A stretch of DNA of 64,000 nt from Nocardiopsis sp. CC223A (lineage in GTDB: Bacteria; Actinomycetota; Actinomycetes; Streptosporangiales; Streptosporangiaceae), in the NCBI RefSeq assembly GCF_030766825.1, contig NZ_JASFDV010000019.1:26121-90120 (forward strand), given 5' to 3'. The notes under the pieces were generated by a model. The model was not told where the DNA came from. It was given only the letters and a program-made list of their open reading frames with translations, and searched no databases. The position numbers and the translations under genes were made by a program. Shown here piece by piece: positions 61,074 through 64,000 of the stretch. Position 1 is the stretch's first letter. Each line of letters opens with the position of its first letter.

Positions 61074-62858
61074 TCAGGGGAGGAGGGTGTCCGCCTCCTC
61101 CAGGGTGTCCGGGGCGAGCAGGACCACGCCGCCGTCCCCGGTGACGGCGGCGACCGGTCCGCCGTCGGGGTGGAAGGCCATCGCGCTGTAGTACGGGGCG
61201 TCCTCCGGGAGGAGGCCCGCGCCCGTGGCCATGTCCCGGACGTCCGAGCGGCCCACGGTGTCCCCGTCGACGTCCTCGCCCCAGGACACGAACACGCGGT
61301 CGTGTTCGGCGTCCAGGGTGAGGTCGTGGACGTTCGCGTCGGCGGAGCCGTCGTGTCCGGGGACCGCGAACGACGCCACCTCGGTCCGCTCGACCGCGTT
61401 CCACCGGACCACCCGGTCCCGGACGACGTGGACGATGTCGTCGGTCCCCGGCACGTGGGCGAACGTGAACGCCGTGGTCGGGCGGACGGTGTGCAGGGCC
61501 TCGCCCGTGTCCACGTCCCACACGGTGATCGCGCCGCCGCCCAGCCCCGCGACCCGGTCCTCGTCCAGGAACGCGGCCGCCCTCGTCGACGAGGACTCCA
61601 GGACACGGGCGGGTTCGGTGCCGTCCGGCTCGAAGAGCAGGGTCTCCGGTCCGTCCGTGCCCACGATGATCCGCCCGGTGGGGCCGACGGCGACGGACAG
61701 GGCGTCGGCCGGGTCGGCCCCCAACGGGCCGTCCGCCACCGGCTCCCGCCCGAGGTGGTCGACGGCCGTGCCGGTGAGCAGGTCGTGGCTGACGACCTTG
61801 TGATCGTGGTCCTCGGTGTCCCGGAATTCGAGGGCGACCACCGTGCACCCGAGGGGGGAGAAGACGGGGCGCTGCGGGGAGTGGCGCGACCCGCCCAGGT
61901 GGGCGACCGGGGTCTTCTCCCGCCAGTCCCACAGGGTGATCCCGTGTCGGGGGGTGCTCACCGCGAGGAGGCTCCCGTCGGGGGAGAACTCCAGGCGCCC
62001 GGCGGCGGTCTGCTCGGGCATGCCGCCGTCCGGTGCGAACCCGGTGACGTCCGAGCAGCTCCCCGCCGGGGCGTCCACGGCCGCCGACGGGGGACCGCCC
62101 CCGGCGGCGTCGGATCCGGCGCGGTCGCGCAGCAGCACCGCCCCGACGGCGGCGACCGCCGCGAGGGCCAGGCCGCCGGCGAGCAGGGGGACCAGCGGAC
62201 GCCGGGACGGGCGTTCGCGGACCGGGGCCGCCCGGTCCGCGCCGTCGAGCATCCGCACCAGGTCGGCGGCGCTGGGCCGCAGCCCCGGGTCCGGGTTCAG
62301 GCACAGGTCCACCAGGGGGCGCAGCCGCAGCGGCACCCCCTCCCCGCCGGCGGCGGAGGTGAGCGTCCCGGCCCAGGCGAGCACGTCCTCGGCGGCCGCG
62401 TCGGCGTCGGCGGCGGGCACCGGTCCGGCGAGCACCGTCCCGTCCGACAGCACGTCCCGCGCCGTGAACGGCCCGTACGCCGCCCCCGCCGCGTGCAGGT
62501 CCGCCAATCCGCGCGCCAGGTCCCGGGCGAGCAGGGGCAGGGTCTCCCGGGGCACCGGGACGACCGTGCCCTCGCCGGGGCGGGCCGCGGCGGCCCACGG
62601 GACGGCGCCGTGCGGCTCGGCCGCCACGATGGGGGCCAGGTAGGGGCTCCGCGCGGACCGCACCGCCTCGATCCGGCGGGCGAAGGCCGTGCGGAACGCC
62701 GGATCGGTGGCCCGGGCCGGGCGCACCACCGCCAGGGTCACCGTCGTGCCGTCCTCGCCCTCGGCGAGGTAGCGGCGCACGTCGGCGTCCTCGCCCACCC
62801 GGCCGAGCAGCCGGAAGGGGCCGATGGCGGGCGGGTCGTGCGGGTGCAGGGGGTCCAC
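61074..62858 (-). CDS. Kinase-like, TM, beta-propeller protein
   Basis: A 594-residue protein. The N-terminal about 205 residues keep a degenerate Ser/Thr-kinase outline (FRLLGRVGEDADVRRYLAEG, LARDLARGLADLHAAGAAYG) but HRD and DFG are gone (YGPFTARDVL where HRDxxxxNVL is expected), so no kinase activity is expected. A membrane helix (about 223-244) leads to an extracellular WD-like propeller (LEFSPDGSLLAVSTPRHGIT, ITVWDVDTGEALHTV). GTG at 62858 is preferred because GGGAG lies five bases upstream; it starts one base after the stop of the next gene upstream. A possible sensor of the ESX locus. Confidence 0.82.
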   Translation of the reverse strand: MDPLHPHDPPAIGPFRLLGRVGEDADVRRYLAEGEDGTTVTLAVVRPARATDPAFRTAFARRIEAVRSARSPYLAPIVAAEPHGAVPWAAAARPGEGTVVPVPRETLPLLARDLARGLADLHAAGAAYGPFTARDVLSDGTVLAGPVPAADADAAAEDVLAWAGTLTSAAGGEGVPLRLRPLVDLCLNPDPGLRPSAADLVRMLDGADRAAPVRERPSRRPLVPLLAGGLALAAVAAVGAVLLRDRAGSDAAGGGPPSAAVDAPAGSCSDVTGFAPDGGMPEQTAAGRLEFSPDGSLLAVSTPRHGITLWDWREKTPVAHLGGSRHSPQRPVFSPLGCTVVALEFRDTEDHDHKVVSHDLLTGTAVDHLGREPVADGPLGADPADALSVAVGPTGRIIVGTDGPETLLFEPDGTEPARVLESSSTRAAAFLDEDRVAGLGGGAITVWDVDTGEALHTVRPTTAFTFAHVPGTDDIVHVVRDRVVRWNAVERTEVASFAVPGHDGSADANVHDLTLDAEHDRVFVSWGEDVDGDTVGRSDVRDMATGAGLLPEDAPYYSAMAFHPDGGPVAAVTGDGGVVLLAPDTLEEADTLLP

Positions 62859-62859
62859 G

Positions 62860-64000
62860 TCAGCTCCCGGGGGCGCGGCCGAACTCGGCGGTGACATCGA
62901 GGGTGGCGGCGTCCATCAGGACCACCGAGGTGCCGTCGACGGAGACCCCGGCGACGAGCGTGCCGTCCGGGTGCACCGCGATGTCGCGGACGTACCGCGG
63001 TTCCCCGTCGGCGGCCACCTGTTCCCCGGTGGACGGCTCCCACACGGTCAGTCGGGGGGAGTAGTGCCCGGTCTCCTCGTCGTAGCCGTCGAGGAGGGCG
63101 TGGACGCGGTCGGTGCCCGCCGCGGCGACCTCGCCGAAGCCGTACCCCCCGTCGCCCGGCGGGGCGAGCACCGGGGGGTCCTCGCCGGAGGCCGGGTCCG
63201 TCAGGACGATCCCCTCCTCGTGCAGGTAGAGGAGGAGGTCGTCGGTGGGCATGGCCAGTGAGTCCCCGGTCGAGGCCGTCGCGGCCGCCGGCCCCGCGAA
63301 CACCTCGGCGCCGGTCGCGGTGTCCACGACGACCGAACGCTCCGGCCCGGTCACGGCGAGGCGGCCGCCGTCGGGGGAGTAGGCGACCCCCTGGGTGAAC
63401 CCGTCGACCACGGTCGTGATGTCCCCGGTGGCGAGGTCGATCACATGAGCGCCTTCGCCCGTGCCCCCTTCGCCGACCGCCAGGGACGTTCCGTCGGGGG
63501 AGAACGCCAGCAGGGCCACCGGCAGCCGGGCCTCCTCGCCGTACACGGTGTGCCCGCCGGTCCGCAGGTCGAACACGTGGACCCCGCCGGACCCCGAGGG
63601 GTAGCCGAACCGGCAGCCGTCCGGGCTCACCACCGGGGTACCGGCGAAGTCGGGCAGGTCCGCACCGACGTACGCGATCTCCTCCCCGGTCTCCGTGTCC
63701 CACAGGGCGACCCCCTCGGGGTGGGACAGCGCGAGCACGTCGCCGCCCTGGACGAACGCGGGCGAGGGGTAGGAGTGGACGTCCAGGTCGTGGGTGTCGG
63801 CACCGGGCACCTGCGGCTCGGCCCGGGCCGCCTCGACGTACTCGGGGGCCAGGTCCCCGGGCAGGGAGCAGTCGGCGCCCGCGCCCGATCCCGCCGCCCC
63901 CGACCCGGTCGACCCCTGTGCCTGCGATCCCGGGTCGCCGCCCTCCTCCGGTGCGCCGCCCCCGGCCCCGCCGGTCCCCAGCGCCGCCCAGGCGCCCAGC
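62860..64000 (-). CDS. Beta-propeller protein, 5' end beyond the window
   Basis: About 380 residues are visible and the frame runs off the right edge. After a low-complexity Gly/Ser-rich stretch and a Cys (ADCSLPGDLAPEYVEAARAE) it has WD-like blades (VALWDTETGEEIAYVGADLP, LAFSPDGTSLAVGEG, LTVWEPSTGEQVAADGEPR). It resembles the propeller of the gene downstream and may have the same kinase-like start outside the window. It is probably in one operon with it, with one base between stop and GTG. Confidence 0.82.
   Translation of the reverse strand, partial: LGAWAALGTGGAGGGAPEEGGDPGSQAQGSTGSGAAGSGAGADCSLPGDLAPEYVEAARAEPQVPGADTHDLDVHSYPSPAFVQGGDVLALSHPEGVALWDTETGEEIAYVGADLPDFAGTPVVSPDGCRFGYPSGSGGVHVFDLRTGGHTVYGEEARLPVALLAFSPDGTSLAVGEGGTGEGAHVIDLATGDITTVVDGFTQGVAYSPDGGRLAVTGPERSVVVDTATGAEVFAGPAAATASTGDSLAMPTDDLLLYLHEEGIVLTDPASGEDPPVLAPPGDGGYGFGEVAAAGTDRVHALLDGYDEETGHYSPRLTVWEPSTGEQVAADGEPRYVRDIAVHPDGTLVAGVSVDGTSVVLMDAATLDVTAEFGRAPGS

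Overview
The window is very GC-rich DNA from an actinomycete. Long GC-biased reading frames, many GTG starts, actinobacterial-type gene sets (WXG100/EccC/EccD type VII secretion, SURF1, PurS/PurQ/PurL, a SigR-like ECF factor) and a Streptomyces-style PHO box support this. Gene content suggests a Nocardiopsis-like member of the Streptosporangiales; that placement is an inference, not shown by a marker gene. No rRNA, tRNA, CRISPR array, insertion sequence or replication origin was seen.

Layout. 1-2.0 kb: end of a receiver-like regulator, a lone pstB under a PHO box, and thioredoxin. 2.2-9.8 kb: two DUF202 proteins, a small glycan set (sugar-nucleotide SDR, PIG-L deacetylase, WbqC-like protein, divergent processive GT2), then DUF3817 and SURF1, whose convergent 3' ends have been amplified as a 155-bp tandem repeat. 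10-16.5 kb: Phd/RelE toxin-antitoxin pair, DinB protein, an alpha/beta-hydrolase-fold protein without its serine, a VOC protein, a drug-type ABC exporter operon with an XRE regulator, and a vapC remnant. 16.5-24.8 kb: choline-to-glycine-betaine oxidation (betB, betA) in one operon with a QAT-type betaine ABC importer, divergent from an aldolase-like protein. 24.9-28.9 kb: VapBC-like pair, membrane-anchored EEP phosphatase, small membrane protein, second Phd/VapC pair. 28.9-33.8 kb: purL, purQ and purS interrupted by two other genes. 34-40.6 kb: SigR-like sigma factor with no RsrA beside it, a 2-oxoacid dehydrogenase operon (E1 alpha, E1 beta, E2), and a DGPF protein plus ECF42-type sigma factor. 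41-43.6 kb: an ECF sigma/CU044_5270-type pair and an AEC transporter.

43.7-64 kb is a type VII (ESX) secretion locus: two Esx-like proteins, a small membrane protein, a pseudokinase with a repetitive Pro-rich linker and Fn3 domain, a beta-propeller lipoprotein, eccC, eccD and two kinase/propeller-type proteins. Inserted in it (49.2-55.4 kb) is a lower-GC accessory island: three related lipoproteins, a small Esx/EspC-like partner, an 822-residue putative secreted substrate whose stop codon overlaps the third lipoprotein, and decayed propeller genes. A 189-bp direct repeat (lipoprotein 3' end, terminator, eccC 3' end) brackets the substrate cassette. The arrangement looks like a polymorphic type VII effector with a cognate lipoprotein and orphan relatives, and is the part of the window most likely to hold an undescribed system.
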